From Nocardioides silvaticus (GTDB lineage Bacteria; Actinomycetota; Actinomycetes; Propionibacteriales; Nocardioidaceae): a stretch of DNA of 64,000 nucleotides. The notes beneath the pieces were generated by a model. It saw nothing but the letters and a program-made list of their open reading frames with translations. It searched no databases and had not been told where the DNA came from. The position numbers were made by a program, and so were the translations under genes. Location of the stretch: contig NZ_QGDD01000002.1 of the NCBI RefSeq assembly GCF_003160695.1, forward strand, positions 610,973 through 674,972. The letters run 5' to 3'. This document shows, in pieces, positions 50,258-63,953 of the stretch. Position 1 is the stretch's first letter; each line of letters begins with the position of its first letter.

Positions 50258-50279
50258 CAATGTCGACACGGCGACATTG
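50258..50279. promoter_or_regulatory. palindrome upstream of parA
   Basis: CAATGTCG-ACACGG-CGACATTG is a perfect 8-bp inverted repeat with a 6-nt spacer, in the 195-bp interval between the helicase stop and parA. On the minus strand TTGACT lies directly next to it and could be a -35. Operator for the operon is the simplest reading. It is not a parS site. Confidence 0.5.
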
Positions 50280-50308
50280 GGGAGACACGCTGGCCCGAGG
50301 ACCAACTC

Positions 50309-52828
50309 CTAGAGTCGACGCATCGAGATCGTCCGTACGACGGCCTCGCCGGCCTCGTCCGAGGCGACGAGGTCGACCTCGGCCTCGATCACCCAGTCGT
50401 GGTGGCCCTCGGGGTCGTGGACGGTCTGCGTGACCCGCCAGGTCCCGCTCCCGCGCTCGACGGTGAACAGGTCCGGCCCGCGGGCGTCGGCGTCGGTGAG
50501 CACCCGGTCGTGCTCGGCGTAGTAGTCCTCGATCGCCTGGTCCCACTCGGAGCGGCCGAAGGTCGGCTCCTCCTCCAGGGCCTCCAGCCCGTCGAGGTCG
50601 TCGCGGGCGACCAGGTCGACGCGACGCCACATCGCGTTGCGCACCATCACCTCGAACACCCGACCGCGCTGGCTCAGCGGACGCGGTGGCGGCGGGGGCG
50701 CCTGGTCGAGCACCGCACGGCTGGCGTGCTCGGGGTCGGTCAGCGCCTCCCACTCGTCGAGCAGCGAGGAGTCGACCTGGCGCACCGTCTCCCCCAGCCA
50801 CTCGACGAGCAGGTCGAGCTCCTCGGTGCGGAGGGTGTCGGGCACGGTCTGACGCAGCGCCCGGTAGGCGTCGGTGAGGTAGCGGAGGACGAGCCCCTCG
50901 GACCGGGCGACCTGGTAGCGGGCGACGACGTCGGTGAAGCCCATCCCCTGCTCCCACATCTCGCGGACGACCGACTTGGGCGCGAGGGCGTCGGGCGAGA
51001 GCCAGGGGTGCCGCTCGCGGTAGGTCTCGTAGAGGGGCTCGAGCAGGTCGGCGAGGGGCTGGGGCCAGGTGACGTCCTCGATGAGCGCCATCCGCTCGTC
51101 GTACTCGACGCCCTCGGCCTTGAGCGCGGCGATCGCCTCGCCGCGGGCGGCGTGCTGTTGGGCGTAGAGGAGCGGCCGCGGCGCCTCCAGCACCGCCTCG
51201 ACCACCGACACCACGTCGAGCGTGAAGGTGTCGGAGTCCGGGTCGAGCACGTCGAGCGCCGCCATCGCGAAGTGGGACAACGGCTGGTTGAGCGCGAAGT
51301 CCACCGGCAGCGCCTCGGTCAGCACGTAGCGCCGGCCGAACCCGTCGACCTCGTCGAGGCGGGTGATCACCTCCGAGGCCACCAGGCTCTTCGCGAGCCG
51401 GACCGCGCGCCTGGCCAGCTTGAGCTGCGTCTTGCGGTCCTCGTGGTTGTCGGTCATCAGCCGCCGCAGCACGGGGAACGCGTCCTCCTCGCGGGAGAGC
51501 ACGTTGACGAGCATCGCGTTGTCGACCTTCATCTGCGACTTCAGCGGCTCGGGCCTGCCCGAGACGAGCTTGTCGAAGGTCTGCTCGGTCCACACCACGG
51601 TGCCGGGCGGCGGTTTCTTCAGAGTCGCCTTGCTCGCCCGCTTCGCTCGCTTGGCGTCGCTCATCGCCTCGTTCTTCGCCGCCGCCTTGGCCTTCGCCTT
51701 CTCGTTCTCGATGACGTGCTCGGGCGCTTGCACCACGACGTAGCCGGCGGTGTCGAAGCCGGCCCGGCCCGCCCGTCCGGCGATCTGGAGGAACTCGCGG
51801 GACTTCAGCACCCGCTGCCGCTGTCCGTCGTACTTCGCGAGGCCGCTGAAGAGGACGGTGCGGATCGGCACGTTGATGCCGACCCCGAGGGTGTCGGTGC
51901 CGCAGATGACGGTGAGCAGACCGGCCTGGGCGAGCTGCTCGACCAGCCTCCGGTAGCGCGGCAGCATGCCGGCGTGGTGGACCCCGATCCCGCGGCGGAG
52001 CAGCTGCGACAGCGTCTTGCCGAAGCCCGCCGCGAAGCGGACGTCGGCCAACCGCTCGGCGATCTGCTCGCGCGCCTCGCGCGACGCGTCGTGGATGGTC
52101 TTGCCGAGCAGCCCGGTCGCATGCTTGACCGCGTCGGCCTGGCTGAAGTGCACGACGTAGACCGGACCCTGACCGGTGGTCACCAGCTCCTCGAGCGTCT
52201 CCTCCAACGGGGTCAGCGACCACGAGAAGGTGAGTGGCACCGGACGTACGGCGTCGTCGACGACCGCCGTCTCCCGACCGTTGCGGCGGGTGATGTCGGC
52301 GGCAAGCTCGGTCACGTCGCCGAGCGTCGCCGACATCAACAGGTGCTGCGCCTGCGGCAGCTCGATGAGGGGCACCTGCCACGCCCAGCCGCGGCCGGGC
52401 TCGCCGTAGAAGTGGAACTCGTCCATCACCACCAGGCCGACGTCGGCACGGTCGCCCTCGCGCAGCGCGATGTTCGCCAGCACCTCCGCGGTGCAGCAGA
52501 TGATCGGGGCGTCGGCGTTGACCGCCACGTCACCGGTCAGCATCCCGACGTCCTCGGCCCCGAAGACCTCGCAGAGGTCGAAGAACTTCTCGCTCACCAG
52601 TGCCTTGATCGGCGCGGTGTAGAAGCTCACCCGGTCGTCGGCGAGCGCCGCCATGTGCGCCGCGACCGCAACCAGCGACTTCCCCGACCCGGTCGGGGTG
52701 GCGAGGACGACGTTGTTCCCCGCCAGCAGCTCGAGGATCGCCTCCTCCTGGTGCGGGTAGAGCGTGAGCGAACGCTCCACGGCGTACGCCATCACGCGGT
52801 CGTACGCCAGCTCCGACGGGTCAGCCAT
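50309..52828 (-). CDS. DExH-box helicase with DUF3516 domain (Ski2-like)
   Basis: 839-residue superfamily 2 helicase. Motif I is ATPTGSGKS (about residues 43-51), motif II DEFH (about 134), motif III SAT, motif [12 protein letters not shown]. The C-terminal half (about 500-839) is the DUF3516 region found in actinobacterial members of this family. RNA is the likely substrate by similarity to Ski2/HelY-type helicases. ATG at 52828 overlaps the xerD stop by 8 nt. Confidence 0.9.
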   Translation of the reverse strand: MADPSELAYDRVMAYAVERSLTLYPHQEEAILELLAGNNVVLATPTGSGKSLVAVAAHMAALADDRVSFYTAPIKALVSEKFFDLCEVFGAEDVGMLTGDVAVNADAPIICCTAEVLANIALREGDRADVGLVVMDEFHFYGEPGRGWAWQVPLIELPQAQHLLMSATLGDVTELAADITRRNGRETAVVDDAVRPVPLTFSWSLTPLEETLEELVTTGQGPVYVVHFSQADAVKHATGLLGKTIHDASREAREQIAERLADVRFAAGFGKTLSQLLRRGIGVHHAGMLPRYRRLVEQLAQAGLLTVICGTDTLGVGINVPIRTVLFSGLAKYDGQRQRVLKSREFLQIAGRAGRAGFDTAGYVVVQAPEHVIENEKAKAKAAAKNEAMSDAKRAKRASKATLKKPPPGTVVWTEQTFDKLVSGRPEPLKSQMKVDNAMLVNVLSREEDAFPVLRRLMTDNHEDRKTQLKLARRAVRLAKSLVASEVITRLDEVDGFGRRYVLTEALPVDFALNQPLSHFAMAALDVLDPDSDTFTLDVVSVVEAVLEAPRPLLYAQQHAARGEAIAALKAEGVEYDERMALIEDVTWPQPLADLLEPLYETYRERHPWLSPDALAPKSVVREMWEQGMGFTDVVARYQVARSEGLVLRYLTDAYRALRQTVPDTLRTEELDLLVEWLGETVRQVDSSLLDEWEALTDPEHASRAVLDQAPPPPPRPLSQRGRVFEVMVRNAMWRRVDLVARDDLDGLEALEEEPTFGRSEWDQAIEDYYAEHDRVLTDADARGPDLFTVERGSGTWRVTQTVHDPEGHHDWVIEAEVDLVASDEAGEAVVRTISMRRL

Positions 52829-53780
52829 TGCGTGCCCTGGGGTGCGCGGTCGCGAAGACCTCGCGCAGGTTGTCGACGGTGACCAGCGTGTAGACCTGCG
52901 TGGTCGTCACCGAAGCATGGCCGAGCAGCTCCTGCACCACGCGCACGTCGGCGCCACCGTCGAGCAGGTGGGTGGCGAAGGAGTGCCGCAACGTGTGCGG
53001 CGAGACGTCCCTGGTGACGCCGGCGCGCTCGGCGGCCTTCACCAGCACCGCCCAGGCGGACTGGCGGGAGAGCCGGCCGCCGCGGGCGTTGAGGAAGAGG
53101 GCACCACCGGTGGTCGGGACGGTCGAGGCCTTGCTCTCGGCCAGCAGCGCAGGGCGACCGCGGACGAGGTAGGCCGAGACCGCATCCTGCGCGTAGGACC
53201 CGACCGGAACGATCCGCTCCTTGCTGCCCTTGCCCCGCAGCAGCACGGTGCCCTCGGCACCGCCGCCGACGTCGAGGTCGTCGACATCGAGCCCGACGGC
53301 CTCGCTGATCCGCGCTCCGGTGCCGTAGAGCACCTCCAGCAGGGCGCGGTCCCGCAGCGCGAGCGGCGTCCCGGGCGCACCGGCCGCCTCGAGGATGGCC
53401 TCGACGTCCGCGAGCGGCAGCGCCTTCGGCAGCCGCTTGGCGGGGCTGGGCGGCTTCACCGACGCGGCCGGGTCGTGGGGCGACAGCCCGTCGGCCACCG
53501 CGAACTTGTGGAACCCCCGCACCGCCACCACGGTCCGCGCCGCCGAGGCGGCGCCGAGCGGCGGGTGGAGGTCGTCGCCCTCCCGCAGCCGCACGAGGAA
53601 GTCGGTGACGGTCGACTCGCTGACCGCGTCGAGCGTGGAGATCCCGGACCGGTCGAGGAACTCCAGGTACCGCCTCAGGTCACGACGGTAGGACGACAGC
53701 GTGTTGGCGGCCAGCCCCTTCTCGACGCTCAGGTGGTCGAGGTAGGTCCTCACCGCCCGCTCGACCGGGCCCGTGGTCAC
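52821..53780 (-). CDS. xerD: tyrosine recombinase XerD
   Basis: 319-residue site-specific recombinase that resolves chromosome dimers at dif with XerC. N-terminal SAM-like core-binding domain (residues 5-95). Catalytic residues: Arg in GTGARISEA, Lys in GKGSKER, HTLRH, and [12 protein letters not shown] with the nucleophilic Tyr. The GTG at 53780 is 2 nt before the ald stop. Same order as Rv1701 between pyrG/NUDIX and the parA-scp genes. Confidence 0.92.
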   Translation of the reverse strand: MTTGPVERAVRTYLDHLSVEKGLAANTLSSYRRDLRRYLEFLDRSGISTLDAVSESTVTDFLVRLREGDDLHPPLGAASAARTVVAVRGFHKFAVADGLSPHDPAASVKPPSPAKRLPKALPLADVEAILEAAGAPGTPLALRDRALLEVLYGTGARISEAVGLDVDDLDVGGGAEGTVLLRGKGSKERIVPVGSYAQDAVSAYLVRGRPALLAESKASTVPTTGGALFLNARGGRLSRQSAWAVLVKAAERAGVTRDVSPHTLRHSFATHLLDGGADVRVVQELLGHASVTTTQVYTLVTVDNLREVFATAHPRARNG

Positions 53781-53782
53781 GA

Positions 53783-54903
53783 TCAGGCCAGCGCCTCGGC
53801 CAGGTCGATCGCGTCGATGCCCACCGCGTCGCCGACCGGCCGGTTGGTGAGCCTGCCGTCCCAGGTGTTGAGGCCGAGTGCCAGCGAGGCGTCGTCACGG
53901 CAGGCCTGCTGCCAGCCCTTGTCGGCCAGCGCGACGGCGTAGGGCATGGTGGCGTTGGTCAGCGCGTAGGTGCTGGTGTTGGGCACCGCTCCGGGCATGT
54001 TGGCCACGCAGTAGAAGATCGAGCTGTGGACCTCGTAGGTCGGGTCGGCGTGCGTGGTCGCGTGGCTGTCCTCGAAGCACCCGCCCTGGTCGATCGCGAT
54101 GTCGACGAGCACCGACCCCGGCTTCATCCGCGAGACCAGGTCGTTGGTCACCAGCTTCGGCGCCGCCGCCCCCGGGATCAGCACCGCACCGATGACCAGG
54201 TCGGCCTCCATCACTTGCTGCTCGATCGCCAGCTTCGACGACGCCAGCCCGTGGACCCGGTTGTTGTAGCGCCAGAACGACATCCGCAGCTTGTCCAGGT
54301 CGGTGTCGAGCAGCGTCACGTCCGCACCCATCCCGAGCGCGATGTTCGCGGCGTTCTGGCCGGAGACTCCGGCGCCGATGATGACGACCTTGGCGTTCGC
54401 CACCCCGCCGACACCGCCCATCAGCACCCCGCGGCCGCCCTGGGCCTTCATCAGCGAGTAGGCGCCGACCTGGGGGGCCAGGCAGCCCGCGACCTCCGAC
54501 ATGGGGTAGAGCAGCGGCAACCCGCCCGAGGGCAGCTGCACCGTCTCGTAGGCGATGCCGGTGACCTGACGGCTCATCAGCTCCTCGGTCAACGGCTTGT
54601 CCGCGGCCAGGTGCAGGTAGGTGAACAGCGTCAGCCCCTCCCGCATCCGGCCGTACTCCTCGGCCACCGGCTCCTTGACCTTGAGCACCATGTCGACGCC
54701 GCCGTCGGTGCCCCACGCATCCTCCGCGGTGTCGACGATCGTCGCGCCGGCTCCGACGTACTCCTGGTCGGTGATCTGCGAGCCCAGGCCCGCACCGCGT
54801 TCGATGACGACCTCGTGCCCGTGCGCGACCAGCTCGTGCACCCCGATCGGGGTGATCGCGACGCGGTACTCGTGGTTCTTGACTTCCTTGGGTACGCCGA
54901 CTC

Positions 54904-54907
<4 letters not shown>
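53783..54907 (-). CDS. ald: alanine dehydrogenase
   Basis: 374-residue NAD-dependent enzyme interconverting alanine and pyruvate plus ammonia. [19 protein letters not shown] is the family N terminus, [27 protein letters not shown] the NAD-binding region, and catalytic Lys (about 74) and His (about 95) positions are conserved. GTG at 54907 overlaps the NUDIX stop (GTGA). M. tuberculosis has ald elsewhere (Rv2780), so its insertion between NUDIX and xerD is lineage-specific. Confidence 0.94.
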
Positions 54908-58947
<4,040 letters not shown>

Positions 58948-58951
<4 letters not shown>

Positions 58952-59943
58952 GCCGGCTCGTCCCCGTTGGTCCTGGCCTCGCGGCGCCGCTCGGCGCTGC
59001 CCCGCCAGCCCTCGACCGACAGGCCGAACTTCGCGACCAACCGGTCGGCGAACGGTGCCTCGTGCAGCCGGACCAGGCGCACCGGGCGCAATCCGCGGCT
59101 GACCTCGATCCGCGCGCCCGGCGGCAGGTCGACGCTGCGCCGGCCGTCGCACCACAGCACGCCCGCGCCCTGGTTGCCGGCCAGAACCTCGACGGCGATC
59201 ACCGAGGAGGGCGCGACCACCATCGGCCGCGCGAAGAGCGCGTGGGCGCTGAGCGGGACGATGCACAGCGCTTCGACCTGCGGCCACACGATCGGCCCGC
59301 CGGCGCTGAAGTTGTAGGCGGTCGACCCGGTCGGGGTCGCGCAGACGACGCCGTCGCAACCCCACCGTGACAACGGTCGGTCATCGATCTCGACGACGAC
59401 CTCCAGCATCCGCTCGCGGGCGGCCTTCTCGACGCTGGCCTCGTTGACGGCGAACGTCGAGTAGACGAGCTCGCCGCCGTGGAACGCGCGGACGTCGAGG
59501 GTGAGCCGGTCCTCGGTCGTGTAGCGCTGGCCGACGATCGCCTCGATCGTGGCCGCGACGTCCTCGTGCTCGGCCTCTGCCAGGAACCCGACGTGCCCGA
59601 GGTTGACGCCGAGCACGGGGGTGAGCCGCTTGTGGGTGACTTCAGCGGCGCGGAGGATGCTGCCGTCGCCCCCGATCACGACGGTCAGCTCGCACCCCCG
59701 GCTGGCATCGGTCTCGGAGTCGGTCAGCTCGACGGCGGGGTCGAACGCCTCCGGGTCGATCTCCAGGTCGGCCGCCTCCGCGCGCAGCAGCCGGACCACG
59801 ATCCCGTGCGCCGTGAGCTCCTTGACGAACGAGCGCGCGACGTCGCGCGCGTCGCTGCGCCGCGTGTGGGCGAGCACCAGGACACGGCGGACCGCCTCGG
59901 GATCGGCTCCGACAGGGATCGTCACGGGATCAGTCTTACCCAT
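58948..59943 (-). CDS. nadK: NAD kinase
   Basis: 331-residue kinase making NADP. The GGDGS motif is in VVIGGDGSILRAA (about residue 92), followed by NLGHVGFLAE and CATPTGSTAYNFSAGGPIV, the signature of the family. ATG at 59943, 7 bp after tlyA. Its end overlaps recN by 4 nt. Rv1695 position. Confidence 0.95.
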
Positions 59944-59950
59944 CCCGCCG

Positions 59951-60772
59951 TCATCCGGCGTCCGTGTCGGTGCCGCGGTGGACGACAGCGGTGATCTTCT
60001 CGGTGGTCACGGTCGCCGGACCGTGCCGCAGCCACAAGAAGAACTCGACGTTCCCCGACGGTCCGGGGAGCGGGCTCACTGCGACGCCGCGGGCGCCCCA
60101 ACCGCGCTCCGCGGCCGCCGCTGCGACCCCGAGCACCGCCTCAGAACGCAGTCCCGGGTCGCGGACCACCCCGCCCTTGCCGACCCGGTCCTTCCCGACC
60201 TCGAACTGCGGCTTCACCATCAGCGCGAGGTCGCCCTCGGGCCGGGTCACACCGAGCAGCGCGTCGAGCACGAGCGAGAGCGAGATGAAGGACAGGTCGC
60301 CCACCACCAGGTCGACCGGGCCGCCGATGATCTCGGGCGTGAGCGCCCGCACGTTCTGCCGGTCGTGGACGACCACCCGCGGGTCGCTCCGGAGGGACCA
60401 GTCGAGCTGGCCGTAACCGACGTCGACCGCGACCACCTCCGCCGCGCCCGCGCGCAGCAGCACGTCGGTGAACCCGCCGGTCGACGCGCCCGCGTCCAGG
60501 CACCGGCGCCCGGCCACCTCCAGGCCCTGCGGACCGAACACGGTCAGCGCCCCCACCAGCTTGTGGGCACCGCGGGACACGTAGTCCGGCCCGTGCTCGC
60601 TCTCGGCGACCACAATCGCCACGTCCGTGGTGACGCCGGTCGCGGCCTTGGTCGCGGTCGCACCCGACACGCGCACCCGGCCATCGGCGATCAGCTGGGC
60701 GGCCCGCTCACGGGAAGGGGCCAGCCCACGGCGGACCAGCTCAGCGTCGAGCCTCAGCCGGCGCGGCGGCAC
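59951..60772 (-). CDS. tlyA: TlyA family rRNA 2'-O-methyltransferase
   Basis: 273-residue methyltransferase. An N-terminal S4 domain (residues 3-62) is followed by an FtsJ-like SAM domain with DAGASTGGFTD (about 92-102) and catalytic Lys/Asp residues. In M. tuberculosis it 2'-O-methylates 16S C1409 and 23S C1920, and its loss gives capreomycin resistance; the older hemolysin name is not supported. GTG at 60772 follows a GGAGTAGGA stretch. Rv1694 position, between nadK and the small gene. Confidence 0.93.
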   Translation of the reverse strand: MPPRRLRLDAELVRRGLAPSRERAAQLIADGRVRVSGATATKAATGVTTDVAIVVAESEHGPDYVSRGAHKLVGALTVFGPQGLEVAGRRCLDAGASTGGFTDVLLRAGAAEVVAVDVGYGQLDWSLRSDPRVVVHDRQNVRALTPEIIGGPVDLVVGDLSFISLSLVLDALLGVTRPEGDLALMVKPQFEVGKDRVGKGGVVRDPGLRSEAVLGVAAAAAERGWGARGVAVSPLPGPSGNVEFFLWLRHGPATVTTEKITAVVHRGTDTDAG

Positions 60773-60778
60773 GCCGTC

Positions 60779-60967
60779 CTACTCCGCCGGGCCCTCGTCC
60801 AGCGCCTGACGCAGCTGCTGGTGCGCGGCCTCGAAGACCGCGGCGTGCTCCTCGAGCGGCCGCTCGTCCAAGCCGGCGACGAGGTCCAGCACGGTGTCGA
60901 TCGACGCGATGCCGGTCGGCGCCGGTACGTGTCCCGCTTCGTCCGCGACCACAGGTTGCTCGGTCAT
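60779..60967 (-). CDS. small conserved actinobacterial protein (Rv1693-like)
   Basis: 62-residue acidic protein, no cysteine or membrane segment: MTEQPVVADEAG then DTVLDLVAGLDERPLEEH. It occupies the position of Rv1693, a short conserved gene between the HAD phosphatase and tlyA. ATG at 60967, 7 nt after TAACCT (60975-60980), so it may have its own leaderless promoter. The ORF continues upstream inside the HAD gene, which is not coding here. Function unknown. Confidence 0.72.
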   Translation of the reverse strand: MTEQPVVADEAGHVPAPTGIASIDTVLDLVAGLDERPLEEHAAVFEAAHQQLRQALDEGPAE

Positions 60968-60974
60968 GGGGGCG

Positions 60975-60980
60975 AGGTTA
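60975..60980 (-). promoter_or_regulatory. -10 element before the small Rv1693-like gene
   Basis: TAACCT on the minus strand, 7 nt before the ATG at 60967. It overlaps the HAD gene stop and could add a promoter for the tlyA-nadK-recN run. Confidence 0.35.
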
Positions 60981-61991
60981 CCCGTCGACCCCGGCCGGGT
61001 CGGGGACCCCCAGCGCGGTGATGTCGGCCACGGTCCCGGTAGCGTCGTGGTGCGCCCATCCCGCCGCCGCCACCACCCGCCACCAGTCGTCCACCGAGCC
61101 TTCGCCGGCCACCTCCAGCCGGCCGTCGCCCACGCGGGCCCGCCAGCCACCAGCCGTCCAGTCCGTCCCCTCCTCCGTCGGTGCCGGGTGGGGCGTCAGC
61201 AGCCCGCCGAGGTCCGCTGCCACGTAGGTAGGCCGGTGCTCGGCCCGCGCTCCCACCAGCTCGGCGAGGCCGGTCACACCGGTCATCACCAGCAGCGAGT
61301 CGATGCCGGCGTTGCGGGCCCCCTCGATGTCGGTGTCGAGGCGGTCGCCGACCATCAGCGGCCGCTCGCCGCCCACTCTCCGCACGGTCTCGTCGAGCAG
61401 CGGGCGCTGCGGCTTGCCGGCCACCACCGGCTGCACGCCGGCGAAGCCCGCGATGGTCTGCACGAGCACGCCGTGCCCCGGTGCCACGCCGAACGTCGTA
61501 GGGATCGACAGGTCGCCGTTGCTCGCCAGCCACGGCAGCCCGTCGCGGACCCGGACCGCGACCCGCATGATGTCGCGCCACAGCACGTCCGGCCCGTAGC
61601 CCGACACGACTGCCACCGCGTCGTCCTCGGCCTCGACCGGCACCAGACCGACCTCGAGCAGCGCCGCCTGGAGGCCGTCCCCACCGAGGCGCACGATCCG
61701 CGCACCCTCGCCGAACCGCTCCAGCAGCAGGTGGGCTGCCGCCTGCGCCGAGGTGACGACGTCCGCCACCTCGCTCGGCACCCCCAGCTCGGTCAGGTGC
61801 CCGGCCACCAGCTCCGGCGGGCGCGCCGCGTTGTTGGTGATGAACGCCGTGCGCATGCCGGCGTCCCGGGTCCGCCGCAGGTGGTCGGCGGCGCCCGGCA
61901 CCGCGTCCCGTCCGATGTAGACGACGCCGTCGAGATCGAGCATCGCGAGGTCGTAGGCGACGGTCAGGGGATCGGAGGACGCAGCGAGCAC
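60978..61991 (-). CDS. HAD-IIA family phosphatase
   Basis: 337-residue hydrolase of the NagD-type HAD family. Catalytic nucleophile motif LDLDGVVYIG (about residues 18-27), TNNAARP (motif II), GKPQRPLL and GDRLDTDIEGARNAG (motif IV) are present, with a C2-type cap between. M. tuberculosis Rv1692 at this position is a glycerol-3-phosphate phosphatase, which is the best guess here. The C-terminal extension of about 60 residues is Trp-rich. GTG at 61991 with GGGTGGGGG upstream. Confidence 0.9.
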   Translation of the reverse strand: MLAASSDPLTVAYDLAMLDLDGVVYIGRDAVPGAADHLRRTRDAGMRTAFITNNAARPPELVAGHLTELGVPSEVADVVTSAQAAAHLLLERFGEGARIVRLGGDGLQAALLEVGLVPVEAEDDAVAVVSGYGPDVLWRDIMRVAVRVRDGLPWLASNGDLSIPTTFGVAPGHGVLVQTIAGFAGVQPVVAGKPQRPLLDETVRRVGGERPLMVGDRLDTDIEGARNAGIDSLLVMTGVTGLAELVGARAEHRPTYVAADLGGLLTPHPAPTEEGTDWTAGGWRARVGDGRLEVAGEGSVDDWWRVVAAAGWAHHDATGTVADITALGVPDPAGVDG

Positions 61992-62027
61992 GCCCCCACC
62001 CTCTCAGGTCGGTTCGGCCTCCCTCCG

Positions 62028-62033
62028 TACGAT
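62028..62033 (+). promoter_or_regulatory. -10 element of leaderless-type DUF1015 promoter
   Basis: TACGAT, 6 nt before the ATG at 62040. The -35 is not recognisable. Confidence 0.4.
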
Positions 62034-62039
62034 GCCCTG

Positions 62040-63179
62040 ATGGATGCAGGACAGGTGGTGACCCCTCCGTACGTCGCCGGTCCGCTCCGTCTCCTCCCGT
62101 TCCGGGGGCTGATGCTCGCGCCGCACCGGGTCGGCGACCCGTCGACCGGGCGGGCGTTCGCACGGCCCTACCGTGGGGTGGCCGCCCGGCTCCTGAAGTG
62201 GCAGTCCCGCGGGCTGGTCCGCAAGGACGAGGCCCCGGCGCTCTACCTGCACGAGTACACCTCGGCCGGACTGACGGTCCGCGGGCTCGTCGGCGCCCTC
62301 GACGTCTCGCGGCGCGCCACGCGCCCTGAGGACCGTGCCGTGCTGCCGCACGAGGGGATCCATCCCGCCCAGGCCGACGACCTGGCCGACCGGATGGCCG
62401 AGATGGGGCTGAACCCTGCTCCGATCCTCCTGGTCCACAACGGCTCGGAGGAGCTGCGCCGACTCGTCGGCGACGTCCTCGCCACCGACCCGCAGCACGC
62501 GTTCACCGACCGGTCCGAACAGCAACACCGGATCTGGGCGATCCGCGACCGCACGACCCTCGACCGGGTGGCCGAGGAGCTGCGCGATGCCCGGGCCCTC
62601 ATCGCCGACGGCCACCACCGCTACGCCGCCTACCTGCGGCTCCAGCGCCGCGACCCGGGCGGCCCGTGCGACCTGGGCCTGGCGATGCTGGTCGACCAGG
62701 TCGCCACCCCGCTCTTCCTCGGCCCCATCCACCGCAGCCTCGCGGGCACCGACCTCGACGACCTGCGCAACGCCGCGGAGAGTCTCGGCATGGCCTGCAC
62801 GACGCGATCCCAGGCGGACGCGGTGGCCGCCCTCGGGCAGGACAGCCTCGCCGCCACCGACGGCAGGGAGTGGGTCGTCCTCGACCTGGCCGTGCCCGAG
62901 GGCCGGGCCGCCGTCGAGGTCCTCCACCGCCAGCTGGTGCCGGCCCTCCCCCACGGCCCGTCGAGCGTCGGCTACCACCACACCGTCGACGACGCGCTGG
63001 CCACCGCCGACCCCCGGTCCGCGATCGCTGTGCTGATGCCGGCTCCCGCGGTGGACCTGGTCCAGCGCATCGCAGAGGACGACCGGCTGCTGCCCGAGAA
63101 GGCCACGTCCTTCCAGCCCAAGCCGAGCCTCGGCGTGCTCATCCGGTCCCTCCGCGACGCACCCGACGCGCCGAGCTGA
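62040..63179 (+). CDS. DUF1015 family protein
   Basis: 379-residue protein of the DUF1015 family: TPPYVAGPLRLLPFRGLMLAP at the N terminus and ALIADGHHRYAAYL in the middle, which is the conserved block of the family (ADGHHR). The reaction is unknown, although a metal- or nucleotide-binding role has been proposed for the GHHR region. I start at the ATG at 62040 because TACGAT lies 6 nt upstream; the much longer open frame upstream is a shadow of the HAD and tlyA genes. It is divergent from the HAD gene and overlaps the convergent SSB-like gene by 41 bp. Confidence 0.87.
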   Translation: MDAGQVVTPPYVAGPLRLLPFRGLMLAPHRVGDPSTGRAFARPYRGVAARLLKWQSRGLVRKDEAPALYLHEYTSAGLTVRGLVGALDVSRRATRPEDRAVLPHEGIHPAQADDLADRMAEMGLNPAPILLVHNGSEELRRLVGDVLATDPQHAFTDRSEQQHRIWAIRDRTTLDRVAEELRDARALIADGHHRYAAYLRLQRRDPGGPCDLGLAMLVDQVATPLFLGPIHRSLAGTDLDDLRNAAESLGMACTTRSQADAVAALGQDSLAATDGREWVVLDLAVPEGRAAVEVLHRQLVPALPHGPSSVGYHHTVDDALATADPRSAIAVLMPAPAVDLVQRIAEDDRLLPEKATSFQPKPSLGVLIRSLRDAPDAPS

Positions 63180-63516
63180 TCTCCACCTCCACCCGCGAAG
63201 CCTTCACCCCACCGGCGCGGAAGAACCGGCGGCGCAGTGCACCGGTGACCTCCACCTCGTCGCCCGGGTTCCAGCCCGCGACGGTCCGCCGCGGTCGGGC
63301 CTCCCACGCGCAGCAGTCGAGGACGTCCACCGACGGGGTGCGCCGACCGTCCGACCGGGCGTGCCCGCCGCGTCGTGGCACCACCACCCGCACCACGCAC
63401 AGCTCGTCGCCGCTGGGCAGCACCCGCACCTCGGGCACGCTCGAGACCGTGCCCGTCAGCCGCACCTGGTTCGCCGCGTCCTGCCGACCGTTCTTGTCCT
63501 TGCTCTTCGTGCTCAT
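63139..63516 (-). CDS. single-stranded DNA-binding-like OB-fold protein
   Basis: 125-residue SSB-family protein. The OB fold includes NQVRLTGTVSSVPEVRVLPSGDELCVVRVVV and VLDCCAWEARPRRTVAGWNPGDEVEVTGALRRRFF. The N terminus is very basic (MSTKSKDKNGRQDA), the C terminus is Arg-rich, and the acidic DDIPF-type tail of housekeeping SSB is absent, so this is a paralogue rather than the main Ssb. ATG at 63516 with GGAGG in the best position. It lies immediately downstream of the rRNA terminator and overlaps the DUF1015 3' end by 41 bp. Confidence 0.85.
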   Translation of the reverse strand: MSTKSKDKNGRQDAANQVRLTGTVSSVPEVRVLPSGDELCVVRVVVPRRGGHARSDGRRTPSVDVLDCCAWEARPRRTVAGWNPGDEVEVTGALRRRFFRAGGVKASRVEVEISSARRVRRGGTG

Positions 63517-63632
63517 CCGGCACCTCCTTCGCCCGCAAGCCAACGCAGGAGCACCGACGAACCGGCCTGCTGCGGACGGGCCCCTGTGGAGGAGGAAGAG
63601 GCCGGCGGGATCCTGTGGACGGACAGTGGCCT

Positions 63633-63695
63633 CCCGGTGCCCGCACCGGGTGCGAAAACCGCACAATGGGCTATCAGCGAACTGATAGCCCATTG
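63633..63695 (-). terminator. three-hairpin terminator array of the rRNA operon
   Basis: Three adjacent inverted repeats follow 5S on the minus strand. First, a 14-bp stem with a UUCG loop (63664-63695), from CAATGGGCTATCAG. Second, GTGCG-GTTTT-CGCAC (63650-63664). Third, CCCGGTGC-GG-GCACCGGG (63633-63650). The first is a very stable hairpin only 9 nt past 5S. There is no clean U tract, which is common in actinobacterial terminators. Confidence 0.8.
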
Positions 63696-63704
63696 GCGAA
63701 AGAA

Positions 63705-63822
63705 TGTCCGGCGGCGTCCTACTCTCCCACAGCCTCTCGGTTGCAGTACCATCGGCGCTGGCAGGCTTAACTTCCGGGTTCGGGATGGGTCCGGGTGTTT
63801 CCCTGTCGCTATGGCCGCCGTA
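63705..63822 (-). rRNA. rrf: 5S ribosomal RNA
   Basis: The minus strand gives the complete 5S sequence: TACGGCGGCCATAGCG at the 5' end, the GGAAACACCCGGACCCATCC block, CCCGAACCCGGAAGTTAAG, and ends GTAGGACGCCGCCGGACA pairing with the 5' end. About 118 nt. Confidence 0.95.
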
Positions 63823-63953
63823 ACTCTGTTAACCCCTGTGTGTTGGGGTTGGTTTGTGGACGCGTTTGTTGTTTGTTGTGTTGCGCGTTGAACGCCCTTC
63901 ACAGGTGGACAAACGCCGGTTTGGTGTTTGTTGGTTGTGTTGGGGGTTTGTGT
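63823..63953 (-). other. 23S-5S spacer of the rRNA operon
   Basis: 131 bp without a tRNA. The rRNA-sense strand is strongly A/C-rich (CAACAC and AAACC runs), so the shown strand is G/T-rich, unlike the rest of the window. It contains a short CAAAC-GCCG-GTTTG repeat and probable processing stems that would pair outside the window. Confidence 0.6.

Noticed and set aside
50258..50279. parS centromere site next to parA
   Set aside because: The sequence does not resemble TGTTTCACGTGAAACA, and this ParA is the orphan type away from the origin locus.
59951..60772. Hemolysin/toxin annotation for tlyA
   Set aside because: The S4 plus FtsJ domains identify an rRNA methyltransferase.
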